Positions 32,862 to 45,048 are shown, counted from the first letter of the stretch. The stretch: 64,000 bases of DNA from Zopfochytrium polystomum (GCA_025765615.1 JAIVFJ010000323.1:1-64000); one strand, 5' to 3'. The notes: generated by a model not told the origin, from the letters alone. Numbers and translations are program-made.

Positions 32862-35348
32862 CGCAACTCTCACCCGTCGTCCTGCTTCTCCAAAACCTCG
32901 AGCACGTCCCCCGCCGCTGCCGACAGCTCCTGCGACCCGGGCGCCGCCTCAAAGTCGTACACCATCCGCACGCGCCCCGGCCCGGACGCCGCCGCGCTCC
33001 ACTCCTTGGCGACCGCCTTGGACGACTGGAGCACGTTCAGACTCGCTTTGCGCGGGGACGCTGCGAATCCGCTGCTGCTGCCGACTCCGCCAGAGAGGCT
33101 TTCGTTCGATCCGCCGGCACCCGTCGTCGCCGCCGCCGCTGCCCCGTTCGCGCCAGCGGGGCTGTCCACCACCACGCCTCCGTTCGCCGTCGCGCTCCCC
33201 GCCGCCCCCGTCGGCGAAGACACCCCACCGGCGTCCGGCGCGATCGTCGGGAAGCAATGCACGGGCGACGGGACGGGCTGTATCGACTTACCCGCGAGGT
33301 GCGCGGGCAGGTCCGGCGGCGGCTGGTTGTCGATGGACGCGACGAACGCCTCGAGCCGGTGCCGGCGGAGGCCGAGGTTGTCGAGGCGGACGGAGAGGAC
33401 GGCGGTTTGGGTGTTGAGCTCGTCGAGGTTTTTGGGATCTTTGTTGGGCTGCGCGGGCAGGGTTAGAGAAAACGGACGCGGAAAGGTTGACGCAGATACA
33501 AAAGAGGTTGGGAAACCTTTTGGTGGTAAGTATGGAGGAGAAGCTCGACGGCCTGTCTCTTTTTTTCGAGGTCGTACTGGTCGCGTTCGAGCGCTTTGAT
33601 GCGTTCTACGGCGGCGCGCCGGCCTTTCTTTGGTGGCATGGCCAGGATGGTGTCATCGTCGTCCTGTGCCCGCAATCAACGCTGTTAAGCCAAAAAAAAC
33701 CTGAAGGAACACAACCGAAACCGATTAACCTTGTCCATCAGCCGTTCCGACTCCGTCCGCGCAAGCGTCCTCGCCGTCGCCGGCCTCTTCACCGTAATAT
33801 CCTTCGCCGACTAATGAACGAAATGCAAGCATCAGCATTCAATCCATCGACATAAAGCAAATAGTACCAAACTCAAACGCACCGCCTTCTCCTCAAAAAG
33901 GTAGTCTGGCGGAACCGGCTCGCCCGTCTTCAAATTCGATATCAACAGCTCCGAGTCGCGCTCCGCAGACATTTGCTGAACGGCCGCCGACAGGTTTTCG
34001 TGCCCTTCGATCGTCGTTGGAATCACTGTGGATAGAAGCTCGTGGTACTTTACGAGGGCCACGCGCGTTGCGCGAACGTTGAAGTTTTCGTTGTTTGTTT
34101 GCACGTCCTTGTTGTTTTTTATTCCAGTGAGAGGGGCGAGTGTGAAATTCAACTATCGGCATATCCATGAATGAAGTGGCATTTAAACTTACTCGTAGGA
34201 TGTTGGGAAGAAAGTTTGTGTAGTGGTTGTTCTTCTTTTCATTCGTTTCCCCTTCAGGTATTTCTCGCATCAAAACTCAGGCGCAGAAGAAATGGATGTC
34301 TCTCACCGATGCACTTTTGGTATGCTTCCATCGCGTCGGTGGCTAAAAGCGCACGCTTGTCGGACTCTGCCTTGGCCTGTTTCACGACGGGGTCAGCGAT
34401 TAAACTAATTTTCATGTGCGATTGACCTCGCCGCTTCGATCTCCTTGTCGGTTGCTTTCGTGTTCTTTGAAATTTTCTCGAACGCACTCCTCGCTGCTTC
34501 CATGGTCTTCTTTTCCACCTCGAATCTCTCTCGGCTCTGTGCTTCGACACACGTTTGAGAGACACTGAAAAGAGCTCATGTTCAAGCTCCTTACCCGATC
34601 CAACGTCGTGAGCTGCTTTTGCATTTCGAGGTTCGCCTTTCTAATTTCGTCAAACATCTGGATTTTTTTCGAATGCCAGTTAACGATTTGCATCGCGCGC
34701 AGAATTTTTCGAACAACGAACACCTCTTTGATCTTCTTGTCGTTGTCGTTGGCTTGATACTTGATCGTCTTCCTCAGCTCGTGGTCCAGCTTATCCGAAA
34801 TGCTCTGGTGTATCGTTGCAATGTTTTCCGCCTCGGCCAGGACTTGGGTCCACGCTTGCATGGACGTGCTGTTTGGTATTCCCTCGAGCCAAAAGCCCCT
34901 CCTCACCTATCGACGATCGCCTTCGTCACCGGCGACGCCTTCTTGTCCCCGGATCTGCGCGCAATCTCGTCTTTGTACGGCTTGATCAGCCTGCCCATGC
35001 TGCGCGAGTACTCCAGCTCGATCTCGGCGCGCTTCTTCATAAACTCGTTGATCCCGTGCATGAAGCGGACGCCCTCCGAGACGAACTCTTCGACCTCGTG
35101 CCATTGGTCCTGTGTGAACAGCCGCGGGCAAACGTTGATGGGATGATGCACGGTCGGGAATAGGAGAAGGGGGAGGGTACCGGTCGGGTGAGAGATGAGA
35201 CGAAGTTAGGTTCAGAATTGTCTGGATTCGGCGTGTGGGATTGATCTTTCCTCAACCTTTGAAAGAAATACGAAAGGAGGCGCAACCAGATCGGCGTGCT
35301 CGCTCTCACGCTCAACTGCCTTACCCACAGCTCAGTTCCGAAAGTCAT
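32635..35348 (-). CDS. F-BAR and SH3 domain protein (Bzz1/TOCA-like), about 10 exons
   Basis: Couples membrane curvature to actin assembly at endocytic sites in related fungi. First exon 35325-35348 (MTFGTELW), then 34907-35109 (DQWHEVEEFVSEGVRF, KKRAEIELEYSRSMGRLIK), 34595-34868 and further exons complete the F-BAR helices (RERFEVEKKTMEAARSAF, AKAESDKRALLATDAMEAY). A coiled-coil/HR1-like part follows (RRAAVERIKALERDQYDLEK, LDELNTQTAVLSVRLDNLG). After an Ala/Gly/Ser-rich linker the SH3 domain is MVYDFEAAPGSQELS, WWKAKLFVGGVW and EGFIPGNY, split over three exons, ending TEAA. An intron contains a 38-base A/T homopolymer (32824-32861). One mid-gene junction (near 34430) did not resolve in phase. 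Confidence 0.82.
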
Positions 35349-35669
35349 AGTCGGTCTGGTGAGTTTTCGTACGGTGCTATTCGTTTGGCTCTTTTTTAGT
35401 GTTTCTGGAAGAAAGTTCTGTGGGCGCGATGCTTGCCACGATGAATTCCCACCGACTGAGCGAGAACACGGCGATCCGTTGAGGGAAATAAAAGCAACTT
35501 CAACCAAACGGAACGCGCTCGGTTCTCCACAGGATTCAAACCCGCAATCCAAACAAAGGAAAGGACTTTAGCAGAGTGCCGCTTCTGCCAACAAGACTGG
35601 GCCAAGGTTCAATTATATAGTCCTGTTTGCATGGGAAAGGCCTTTTGGATTTCAATAGCTATACTTTAT
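35349..35669. other. Upstream region of the F-BAR gene up to the transposon
   Basis: About 320 bases without a gene. ATTATATAG lies at 35615-35623. The transposon inserted at the TAA ending this stretch. Confidence 0.5.
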
Positions 35670-35672
35670 TAA

Positions 35673-35688
35673 GGCCTCGCTCGGCGCC
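35673..35688 (+). repeat. Left terminal inverted repeat
   Basis: GGCCTCGCTCGGCGCC, followed inward by an A-run. Exact inverted match to 45049-45064; TAA immediately outside. Confidence 0.9.
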
Positions 35689-35847
35689 AAAAAAATATCA
35701 AGGCGTGATTCTGAACCAAAATTTTGTCCTTCCCGATTCAGGTTCTGTTTCTCTCCATATTATCGCAGATCGCATCTGAATGATGATTCAACCTGTGTAC
35801 AAGGTCTCTGCCTTGATTGAGATTTGGTTTCTGTTTTTGCCAAAATG

Positions 35848-37279
35848 GGAGGGAAAGCATCTGCCAAGAAGCCGCCAAAGCGGACAGCCCATCCTCCCCA
35901 AACTGCTGCACCAACAGATTTCTCACCAGACGTACCAGCGTCCGAGTTGTCCATCTCCATCACTGCAACTACCCTCAGCGACGATGCCTTCAGCGACAAT
36001 GGAGAGAAAACCGATCGCCCTTTGCATGAGCAAATGACCTGGACACGTGAAAGAGCTTCCTTTCTGTTGAAGACGTTGCAGCACCTGGCGAAGAAAGGAA
36101 AACGGGCTGGGGGAAGTTTGAAGCCGGAGGCCTGGAAGAAAGCACAGGCGTCGTTCATCCGTCGATTTAAGATGGCAGTGGCCATTCAGCCGCTTAAGTC
36201 TCGGTACTATGTTGAGAAGAGGAGGTGAGCTGTTTGACTGAGTTCATCAACTTGCGACCTGGGACCCGTCGATCTCATTGTATGCTTTGCTTCAGGTGGG
36301 AGGCAATCCAGAAGATGAAGGGTTTGAGTGGGTGGGGCTGGAGTGAGCAGTCTTTCAAACCTTTGGTCGACGACGTCGTTTTCGACGCATTCGTAGCGGT
36401 GGGTATTCCTAGATTTGCCCTCTTGTTCGTCCTTCTCATTGGCTTTTCTTCTGATTGCATACCTTTTACTCTTCTCAGGCTCAACCAAAAGGCTCCCGTC
36501 CGATGTACAAAGACCTAAGGGCTCTTGGTTGCCCTGACTATCCCGTGCTGAAGTCGATATTTGAAAAGACTGCTGCAAGTGGACGTTTTGCAAAAAGCTC
36601 TTCGGCAAAGAGGGCATCTTCAGCACGCAGTCAAACTGCAAACGAGGTGGAAGCTGATGCCAGTGGATTGTCAGAGGCTCCAACAGACGACACGCTTTCT
36701 TTGAACGAAGAGGGCAACAGCAATGACAATGACAGCAGTGAGGACGAGACTGCTGACGAAATTCCGTTTGCTCTCAACACTGATCGAACAACACCCTCAG
36801 CAGCATCGACTTCGCCATCACCTGCACCAGCTCTAGCAACCGGGGTCTCACAGAAACAAAGAGCTGCGTCGCCTGACGAGTCCATTGGTGTTGGGATGCG
36901 GCCAAAGCGATCGCATGCCAAAGGCCAAGGATCGGCTTCACAAGCAACTATCGCATGGCAGGGCTCACTTGACAAGTTGGGACAATCCATCGCTGACCTA
37001 GCTGCAAACCCTATCCCTGCTCCTCCACCCTTACCCCCCATGCCACCCTCGGCAGCAGTGATGCGGATGAACAACATCATGCAAGCTGGCGGTCTGCTCA
37101 ATTCTCTGGTTCGATCAGATGATGTCGACCCTCTGAATGAGTTCCTTCGTATGGAAGACATTTTTGTTGCTAGTGAGATTTTTGCGAGTAACCCAGTAAA
37201 TGCCGACTTGTTTCTCTCGTTCCAAGATGATCGTGTTCGCGTGGGCTTCATCAAGCACTTGGTGAAGCAAAAGCATTGA
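35848..37279 (+). CDS. Myb/SANT-like DNA-binding protein of the Harbinger element, 3 exons
   Basis: Companion protein that binds element ends and helps import the transposase in this superfamily. Starts MGGKASAKKPPKRTAHPP. The Myb/SANT-like domain spans TWTRERASFLLKTLQHLAKK, QASFIRRFKMAVAIQPLKSR and WEAIQKMKGLSGWGWSEQSF, ending DYPVLKSIFEKTAASGRF; tryptophan spacing is as in the Myb_DNA-bind_3 type. Two short introns lie at about 36225-36296 and 36397-36479. A Ser/Thr/acidic central linker and a C-terminal helical region (MNNIMQAGGLLNSLV, GFIKHLVKQKH) follow. It converges with the transposase gene, 36 bases apart. Confidence 0.8.
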
Positions 37280-37315
37280 AGTCATGGAGCTTTTTATTGA
37301 TCAATAAAACTGGTC

Positions 37316-38847
37316 TCAACGCAAAGCACGAAAAGCGACATAATCATTCCACATCTGCATGGCTATCTTGTCGCGAAAAGCCCCAGCCCCTCGGTCATCT
37401 GCCACACCTGTGTCATCATCTGGTGAATCCGACAATTCGTCATCAACAGAATCGTCGAAGCTATCAGACTTTCCCTCCTCCCGAATGAAGTTGAACAAAA
37501 TTGCAAGCGCAGTAACCAAATCCACTTGCACTTCGATTGGGAAAGGCTTCATGTTGGAGAGCATAGGAAAGCGTTTCTTCAAGGCTCCAAAGATCCTCTC
37601 AATGACGTTTCTTGCAGAAGCATGGCGGAGGTTGAACAGCTCCTTTGGACCTGAAGGCCTGTGGGCGGTAGAGAACATTTAGTGAGAAAATAATGTGTGC
37701 CGGAGGTGAATGGGGAGAGGATCGCAGAAGAGAAATGCAAAGAAGCAGAAGCAACACTACCTCAAGTTTCCTTGTGCAAATTCTTTCAAGTGGTAACGGA
37801 CTCCTCGATATGGAACGAGAAACTGGCTGGACAGCGCGTAGCCAGCATCAGCTAAGTAGTATTTTCCTGGAGGGACAGAAAACCCCAATTCCAACGCGTT
37901 TGAAAGGACCTTTTCGAGACTGTTCAGATGATCGTGCAATTCATCAACAACAGTACCTTACTGTCATGAGCGCTTCCCTCCCATCCAGCCAGTATGTACT
38001 GAAATCGCATGTCAAACCCGCAGACAGCGAGTACATTCTGGCTGAGTGTACCCTTCCGATTCCGCCAAGCAATTGATTGAGTTTCCAGAACGGCCGCAGA
38101 GATGTGTGATCCGTCGATCGCACCTGAGGAAAGGGTTGGATTAAAAGGCAGATCATGACACAGTCAAACCAATGCAATCTTTGAAGTACGGGTAAAGTTT
38201 GCGATCTCGGCGGATCTCAGTAGGGGTAGTGGATCTGACTCCAACGACAGGAAGTTTCAAGTAGCGTTTCTTCAGCGAAACAAGCGCACGGATGACGCCC
38301 TTGAAGGAACGACTGACAGTGTCAGCACTTCGCTGGAAGCGCTCGCGGACAATCCTCGACGAAACGTTTCCAGAGCAAGTGTAAAGGAAAATCGCGAGCT
38401 GTTCATCGTGGGACATGTAACGAGTACTTGGGAGCTTCCCTGTCGCCACGAGAAGCTTTGTGAGACGGCTGTGACCATGGGTGGATCGCAGAGATTGGAT
38501 CAGAGCGGGACAGGAACGACCTCAATGAGGTGAATGGGACTTAACTCAAACGTTTCTATGTCCATGCGAAGAGCATTGTGAATGCGATCCTTATGCCCCC
38601 TGCGAAGCTCGTCCAACCAGTCTTGACCACGCAACTTGGACGTGCATACAGCTGTCTTGCAAAACCACCGAGCCCATTGCGGAAGGATGGTGTGTTCCAA
38701 CGAGAGGGAAGCGACCACAGCTGATGCAAGAACGATTATACGGCGGGATGCAGCGTTTCTGAACAAGGTGTGGTGTTGCTGTATCTGGTGGTGGTAGTAC
38801 TTGTCGAGCTCTGTGTGTGCTTCTGACTCCTCATTGCTGTTGTCCAT
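37316..38847 (-). CDS. PIF/Harbinger DDE transposase (DDE_4 type), about 4 exons
   Basis: Exons on the minus strand: about 38500-38847, 38153-38470, about 37750-38123 and 37316-37660. The N-terminal region MDNSNEESEAHTELDKYYHH and MSHDEQLAIFLYTCSGN with RFQRSADTVSRSFKGVIRAL (helix-turn-helix) leads to the catalytic core: first Asp in AIDGSHISA, second in GWEGSAHDSKVL, YYLADAGYALSSQFLVPYRG, and the Glu in ARNVIERIFGALKKRFPML. The last 45 residues are Asp/Ser-rich, and the end is MQMWNDYVAFRALR. All catalytic residues are present and the frames are open, so it may be active. It is in the same orientation as the large gene to its right. Confidence 0.82.
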
Positions 38848-39223
38848 GGTCGGAGATCGGTGCAGAGCGGGCAGTCAAAACAACGGTCAAATGTCCCAAA
38901 CAAAAGGCGAAATACAGGGGCCTATGGCGGATGCCGCCGACCGAAGGTCGGCGGCGCTCCGACGCCGACACTGGGAGCTCCGACGCTCCGACGGGGGCTC
39001 CGACGCCGCCGCAGGCGGCGTTGGAGCAGCTGTCCCATCATTTTCTCGTTCATCCGCTGCCTTCAGCATCACACAAGAGGCCGTCTAATTGTCGTTTCTT
39101 CCTGCGTCACTTTTTTAATTCTTAGTCGAAAAGAGAACTGCTGAATCACTCAGATAGTATGAACTTAGGTTTATTGCTTTACTCTCTTTTTCTCTGCACC
39201 ATAGGACTAGCCCCCTACACAAT
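38848..39223. repeat. GC-rich hairpins between the two transposase genes
   Basis: 38933-38955 is a perfect 10 bp inverted repeat (GCCGCCGACC, loop GAA). 38997-39027 is a 14 bp inverted repeat with one mismatch (GCTCCGACGCCGCC, loop GCA). GCTCCGACG recurs four times in 60 bases. This GC-rich patch contrasts with the surrounding AT-rich element and lies upstream of the Harbinger transposase start. Confidence 0.55.
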
Positions 39224-42200
39224 TCATTTGTGCTGCCTGAAGAAATTTGTGATCGTTTGGCAGTTTGCACGAGCTTTCTTCTTAGCACACTCACGATCTG
39301 TGCCATCACATCCCTTTTTTCTCTTCCTGCAATTGTCACATGCCTTGTTTGTTGCTGGTGGCAGCTTTTCTCCAAATTGAGGCTTGAATTTTAGGGTTGA
39401 CGAATCAAGAGTTGCCTTTGCCGATTGGAAAGGTGTTTCCACTGGGGCTGAAGGATGTATGGGGAACATATTGCAAGTTGTTGCTGAATGCTCCACAGTT
39501 GGTTCGGGGGCCCTCAGTTCTGCGCTTGGATCCCCCAAAGAATTTGTATCTCCGTTTGATTGTGCTTCAACTGAGGCAGAAGGAGGTGGCTCTATCACTG
39601 ACCCACGAGAGTGATTGGGGGCAGAAGAGCTATAGGGTTTTGCAGTTGACGACGAAGTGTTTGACCGCTTTTTGCGATTTCGAAAGTAGTCGACTCTTTG
39701 ACGAAGTGCATCAGGTGTGAGGTTTGAGTAGATAGAACCTAACTCAAGTGAATACAGCCGAACTCTCTGCCAGTCAAATCTCTGTCCATTTTTGTGTTTG
39801 TCTGCAAATGCCACAATCCTGTTCATATCTTCATCCGAAATCTGTACACTGTGACATTGGAGACTGTTATCTTCAACTGATGTGGGTTTTTCCAGCAGAC
39901 TGGCATCAGACGCCATTTCCCCACAGGCCTGCAACTGACTTGTTTCGACTTCATGTGGGTCTATGCTTGGGTTTTGGGGCCTAGCAGTTTCTCCTCCGCC
40001 TTCCACCATTGCATTTTCTGCTCTTCCATCAAGTGGCGCAATTGTGGGTCCACTGTCAACAATTGCAGTCTCTGCGCAAACGTCAACAACTCCTGCTGAC
40101 TGAGAATTTTTGGCCTCTTTCCTTCGAAGTTTCTTCCGTGTGTTCTCCCACTTCTTGCTCAGCTCAGTGTCAGTTCTTTGATAGACTTTTTGGCACATGT
40201 CCGCTGCAAAAGCCCAAAGAGATCGAAATTCCCTGGGAGTTGGCACAAGCTTTGCAAAAACATCCAGCAAGTATTTCTCATCATCAGTCCAATCAGCGGG
40301 AATCCGTCCAAGCTTTGGAAATGGGATATGAAAGAGATTGATAGACTCATGCATTCTCTCAGAGACTTCGAGAAGAGACCATTTGGTGATTGCAGACTCA
40401 ATAAAGCTTGGGCTGCGAGGCTTCAAGTCCAAAGTCTGATCACTTTCCAGTGACGCTCTCACCACAGAATTGAACATAACAGTGGTGACGTAGATACTTT
40501 CCTTCCATGGTGCATCGACGGATCTCTGCTGAATTAGAATATTCCGAAGAAGGCGAATCTCATTGGATGATATTGAAAAATGGATTTCAATGTCGTCATC
40601 ACAGAGCTGGAGCCTATCAACAAAAGTTTTCGACTCAATTGATGTTACTGTGCTTCGTTTGAAATAACTTAGAAGTCCTTTCTATTATTTGGGTTATTTG
40701 GCATGCGACTCAAGTTGCAGCAACTAACCTTTGATGGACTGCTCATTATTTGAGCGATCATTGGCTTCCGTACATGAGCATCAATGCCAAAAACACTCTT
40801 CCAGGTTTCTCGGTTGCTTCGAGATTCTGGATACGAGAAGCTTCGCCATGGTACTTCTGCTGGGAGAGAGGCAAGTGTACCCATAAAGTTCAAGAGAAAG
40901 CTGATCTGCTTTGAGCTTGGAACCAGGGAATGAGATAGCAAAGCCGTTTTCATCCATGTGAAGATGTTGGTCTCATCAATATAAGGAGGGATTCTCTCAT
41001 AAGCTGCAGCTTGCCTCAAATTGATCTGAGTTAATTTATAAAGTGGGGATTTTGGGAAGTCAACATTCTGAATATCAATTGAAGAATATTGCTTGACCAC
41101 ATACTTTTACAATAAAGATACTCAAAACACGCATTCCAACCTCGTAGCTCATTGACCGGCGACAAATTGCATTCAACTCACTGTGCAAAGACTCATTTGA
41201 ACTGGAAGAAATGAGGCTTCGCTGCAGACCAGCTTCAACGTGGATATTATTCTTTCCAATAGGAACAAGGTCTCCACGCCAAATATGCTTGAGTGTATTT
41301 GTTGCTGTTGCCCTCCATCTCTCCACTGGGACTGTAATGTCTGCTGGTGATACGGTGCTTAGGAGTTCACGGACACAGAAAAACATGTCAGATCGATCTC
41401 TCAGCTGATGGTCTGATTCATATAAAGCATCGTGGAATCGACGGGAGAGTAAGCCACGCAGCTCTTTCTTAACTTTGGAGGTTGACCGCGAAATGAGATG
41501 AAATGGATCTTGGCACGCTCGGAATCTTGATTTGTTGAATTTTGTTACCAAAGGATGAGCATTAGTCGCACCTTACCGTTTACCCATTGCACGCACACAG
41601 CCCCGCATTGCCTTTGGGTTATCACAAACAACCAAAATGTCTTGCATTTCATCAATGTCAGGAAATTCAATTGTAGCATCTGACCAAAGGCTCTCATTGC
41701 TCAAAGGCTCAATAGTCATCTCGTCAAGGATGTCACCCCCCTCATCCCCAACAATTGAGCAATTATCCTCTTCCATTTCATTAAGACTCATCTCGCCATC
41801 ATCAGAGTCCTCATCAAGCTCAGGTTCCTCAAATTGCTTTGTGGTTCCACTGCTGGACAGATGCCTCACGTTTAAATCTTCAGTGAAAACAGCATTCATC
41901 AGATCATCTTGACAAAGTTTGCGTAAATATCAGTATAAGCAAAACTGTCATATGAAAACCATCGAACCTGTTGGTGCGTGATTCATTGCATTACTGTCAC
42001 CCATCACTTGGGTAATGTTGTCTGTGTTTTTCAAATTATATGCAAACAGTTAGAGAATCATTCGAAAAAACCTAAAAAAAAAAGAAAATAAAGAGAGAAG
42101 CAGCCCTACCAGACGCAGCAGTTGGTTCATCAAATGAATCAAAATTTCTCCAGCACAAAATATCAGCACCACTGTTTAGATCATCCAGATCACTGCCATC

Positions 42201-43350
42201 TGGAGTGTGACTGACACTAGCTGCATCATCCATAGCTGTAAATGTATCACCGACTTTGGCAGTTGGTTCCACGTTGTACTGCACAATCCGCTTCAAAAAC
42301 TCAGTAATCTCGCCTTGATTTTCTGAAGCGACAAATTGCCGATTGACGATTTCTCCTAAAAAAAAGGGGTGCCCGCACAAGGTCAGCACTATTTTCTTTG
42401 CTGCAAATACTCACCAATCTCATTCCGAGCTAAAAGAAGCAGGTGGCACTCCTTTAAGTTTGCAGACTGTTGACCCTTTCTAAATCGTAGACGTTTCGCA
42501 AATTTTCGTGTTCCGTCCAAGGACACTGACTTAGTGACCTTTGCTGAATTCATTAGGGCAGACGCAAGGTGATCAAATTTGGCAGTCTCTTTGAGCCAAA
42601 GTGAGCTCATTTCCTTTCGATCAGGTGGCTTGTTCTTGTCCAAATAGTCTGCCAAAGTGGGAGGAGTTGGGCGGATTTCTGCACTGATTATTTCAGAGCG
42701 TTTTGCAAAGCGCTGCAGCAGTTGCGCATATCGGCCTGATAAGTTGTAGACAGAGTTTATCTCACAATATGTAAAGTGTTTATTTGCAGAAAGTTACCTG
42801 ACCGAATAGACAAAATTTCTTTCAAAGAAGATTTGAGCCCAATTGCTGTGTAAAAGCAGCGAGCCACAAAGCGCTCGTATAACTCAACAGAGACACCTCC
42901 TTTGAACGTTAGAATATAAGGGAATCTTCCACGCTTTTCATCGTCTAGTAGCTCAAAAAATCGCTCGTCAATAGTGGAGAAGTAGCCTGATCCTTTTGCA
43001 TCTTCTTCTGGATCAAGCTCAGCTCTTGTTGACTTCTTCCACATTGAACATCGGTATTGGCGATATATCAAATAAGTACGATGTTTAATGTCGTTCACAA
43101 GCCTCCAACGAATTTTGACAAAACGGGGTACACAGCTGCATCCAGTTCGAATGCAAACAATTGCCCCATTAGAAAAGGTTGCTTCGATATTCCAGACATA
43201 GGTTGGGAAGCTGAAGAGTTCCTCTGAGGCCTGTGCCTCCTTGTCCTCAGGCATTGTAAGAACGGGAGGGAATATTCCACGTAAATTTGCGTCATTGAAT
43301 CGTGCTGTGGCAAATGATGCAGCATACTGCGAGAGTTTTCCTTGATCCAT
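39224..43350 (-). CDS. Large multi-exon DDE transposase-like protein with zinc-cluster tail
   Basis: Pieces join in frame through AT-rich introns into one protein of about 1,100 aa. N-terminal part: NDANLRGIFPPVLTMPEDKE, WNIEATFSNGAIVCIRTGCS, RFPYILTFKGGVSVELYERF. Core: SVSLDGTRKFAKRLRF (candidate first Asp), NEIGEIVNRQFVASENQGEI, DILVVCDNPKAMRGC (second Asp), RACQDPFHLISRSTS, and SSSNESLHSELNAICRR (candidate Glu), the layout of MULE-like or DUF6729-associated transposases. C-terminal part: Myb-like ADWTDDEKYLLDVFAKLVPT and SLWAFAADMCQKVYQR, then CDNCRKRKKGCDGTDREC, resembling half a fungal Zn2Cys6 cluster. Checked joins: 41556-41580 region (GKR to FRACQ), 41100 (IVK to NVDF), about 40690-40725 (SPSK to KGLL). 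Whether 43350 is the true start is open. Confidence 0.65.
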
Positions 43351-44000
43351 TGTTGCAGAGGCAATCTGAATGAGTATGATACTATGTGTCTACAAAGGAA
43401 AAGGGGTGTTACATCACGCACTGCTGATCTGTGATGGTGCAACAAAGCGTTCATCTTACATAAGAGCTTTAGTGAATAAATGGACACGTTGTTTGCAGAT
43501 ACAATCTCCGCTTTATTTGACACGACAGGTCGAAGTTACACTGGGGGTTTGTGACAGGGGCCAATGGGAGCGTGTTGCAGGATCATATGAGGAGGAGAAG
43601 AAGAGGACGAGTCAACTGTGGCAGAGTGGGCGCATAGGTGTCAACCAGGTTCTCCTCTTGTCCTGCTGCTGGCGCTCTCGTTGATTCTCCCCCCCACCCC
43701 CTTTTTTTTTATTCACTCACCTGTGCAAGGCTCACAGAGTTGTCAAATCCTTCAAACCGGAGCCTGCTGACGTAGCAATACTTTAGTCGCTTGAATCCAA
43801 AGTCGAAAGGGTTTGTTTGTGTCGGTGGTTTTGGGGTTATTGGGCAAGTGGGTGTTATAAAATAACAAACGAGTTCAACAATTAATCAGTGATGTTCCGC
43901 AAACTGAAGTCGCGCTGAAAGTCAGTCACAGAAAAGAGCAGAAGATGTGAGCATGCGTTCTGTGATTAGTTGAACTGAATCTTCTGCACTTGGCTTACCT
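43351..44000. other. Upstream region of the large transposase gene
   Basis: A minus-strand frame runs 43370-43523 and may be a 5' exon of the large gene (acceptor TTTTCCTTTGTAG near 43383), but no start was found. The rest, including a T-run at 43703, shows nothing. Confidence 0.4.
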
Positions 44001-44560
44001 TCAAGACTGTTGAAATAATTTGAGAGCGTCGAAAATGGTCTGAATTAAGTAGTGGTGGGGTCGCGTATCTAAGTCACAAATGACGCAGACGTTGTAAATG
44101 GCGTGGGTCTGGGGAATTGCGGGGATGGATCTCTTTCTGCAGGAGGTGGTACCGATCTTGACCGCGGGCACTGGTGACAGTTTGGAAGTGTTGATGTTTG
44201 CGCCTCTGGCAAGGGTCACGAGCCGGAGAACTTCAGTGTCGTCAAAGGTGGCTGAGCTCAGCACGCATACGCCCCACTTGTCGCAACCAACCGTTGAGTC
44301 TGCTGCGGACCAAAGAAACAGCAGCAACCTAATGACTCGGCAGTCGGAGAGTGAGAGCTGCAACAGAAGTCGGAGGGTAGGATCACGGCAAAAGCAGCCG
44401 GCAGCAGCGTTTTTCAAAGCGACAGCAAAGACGGGAATCCTGTTGGCAGGCGGCGGGAGTGGCGCCTGGAAGGAAAATATGAGCATGTTAGGCATCACGG
44501 TTGCAAGCTATCGAACCTGCTGGATAGGTGGGAACGAGTGGGGAATGGTCCAGGAATGGA
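44001..44560 (-). CDS. Possible small spliced gene near the right end of the element
   Basis: Exon about 44001-44465 reads APLPPPANRIPVFAVALKNA, CFCRDPTLRLLLQLSLSDC, VIRLLLFLWSAADSTVGCDK, ending IFDALKLFQQS. The preceding exon fragment (IHSWTIPHSFPPIQQ) joins in phase across a 50-base intron with TTTTCCTTCCAG acceptor. No start codon and no family recognised. It could be captured host sequence. Confidence 0.3.
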
Positions 44561-44705
44561 TAAAGCCCCGCGGGCGTAGATCACCGCAGTGCACACTGTT
44601 TCACTCGATCGACGCAACGGCAGTGGCAGATCTCACGTTTTTCGGAAGCGGGCGGCGGCGGCAGGAACCGGTCAGTGACAAGTCACGGACAAGTCACGTG
44701 TTGAC

Positions 44706-44725
44706 TGACCGGTCATGACCGGTCA
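44706..44725. repeat. Perfect 20 bp palindrome
   Basis: TGACCGGTCATGACCGGTCA is identical to its reverse complement. It follows GTGACAAGTCAC and GGACAAGTCAC repeats (44675-44700), so several nested GTCA/TGAC units lie here, within the right subterminal region of the transposon. Confidence 0.75.
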
Positions 44726-44821
44726 ATCAGTGTCCGCGGACAATCGGCAGAATCCCCCAGGGCCCAATACAGGTCCCGACCTGTTTTTCGATTCTGGCCT
44801 TTTTGCGGGAAGAAAAACGGC

Positions 44822-44970
44822 GGGGCCGAGCAGTTCATGCACGGCTCGGTCACCTGCCCGATTTGGATCTGGCGCCGAGCATTTTTTCCAATTTTCCTGT
44901 TTTTATCTGGATCCACTCAGCGCCGAGCAGACTGGAGCAAAAGTGGCAAACAGAATCCGGCGCCGAGCGA
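44822..44970. repeat. Subterminal CGCCGAGC repeats of the transposon
   Basis: The inner part of the terminal repeat recurs in the same orientation as the right end: GGCGCCGAGC at 44871-44880, GCGCCGAGCAG from 44920, GGCGCCGAGCGA at 44959-44970, plus a weaker GGGGCCGAGCAG at 44822. Such arrays usually bind the transposase or its Myb partner. Confidence 0.7.
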
Positions 44971-45048
44971 CCCGTGCGGGAAAGAGTGAATTGTAGCGGC
45001 CGAGAGACAAATCGCGATACAATACAGTTTTTCATTTAGGAGATTTTC

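Noticed and set aside
35520..35600. GGTTTGAATCC-like B box on the minus strand
   Set aside because: No A box at tRNA spacing and no cloverleaf; treated as chance.
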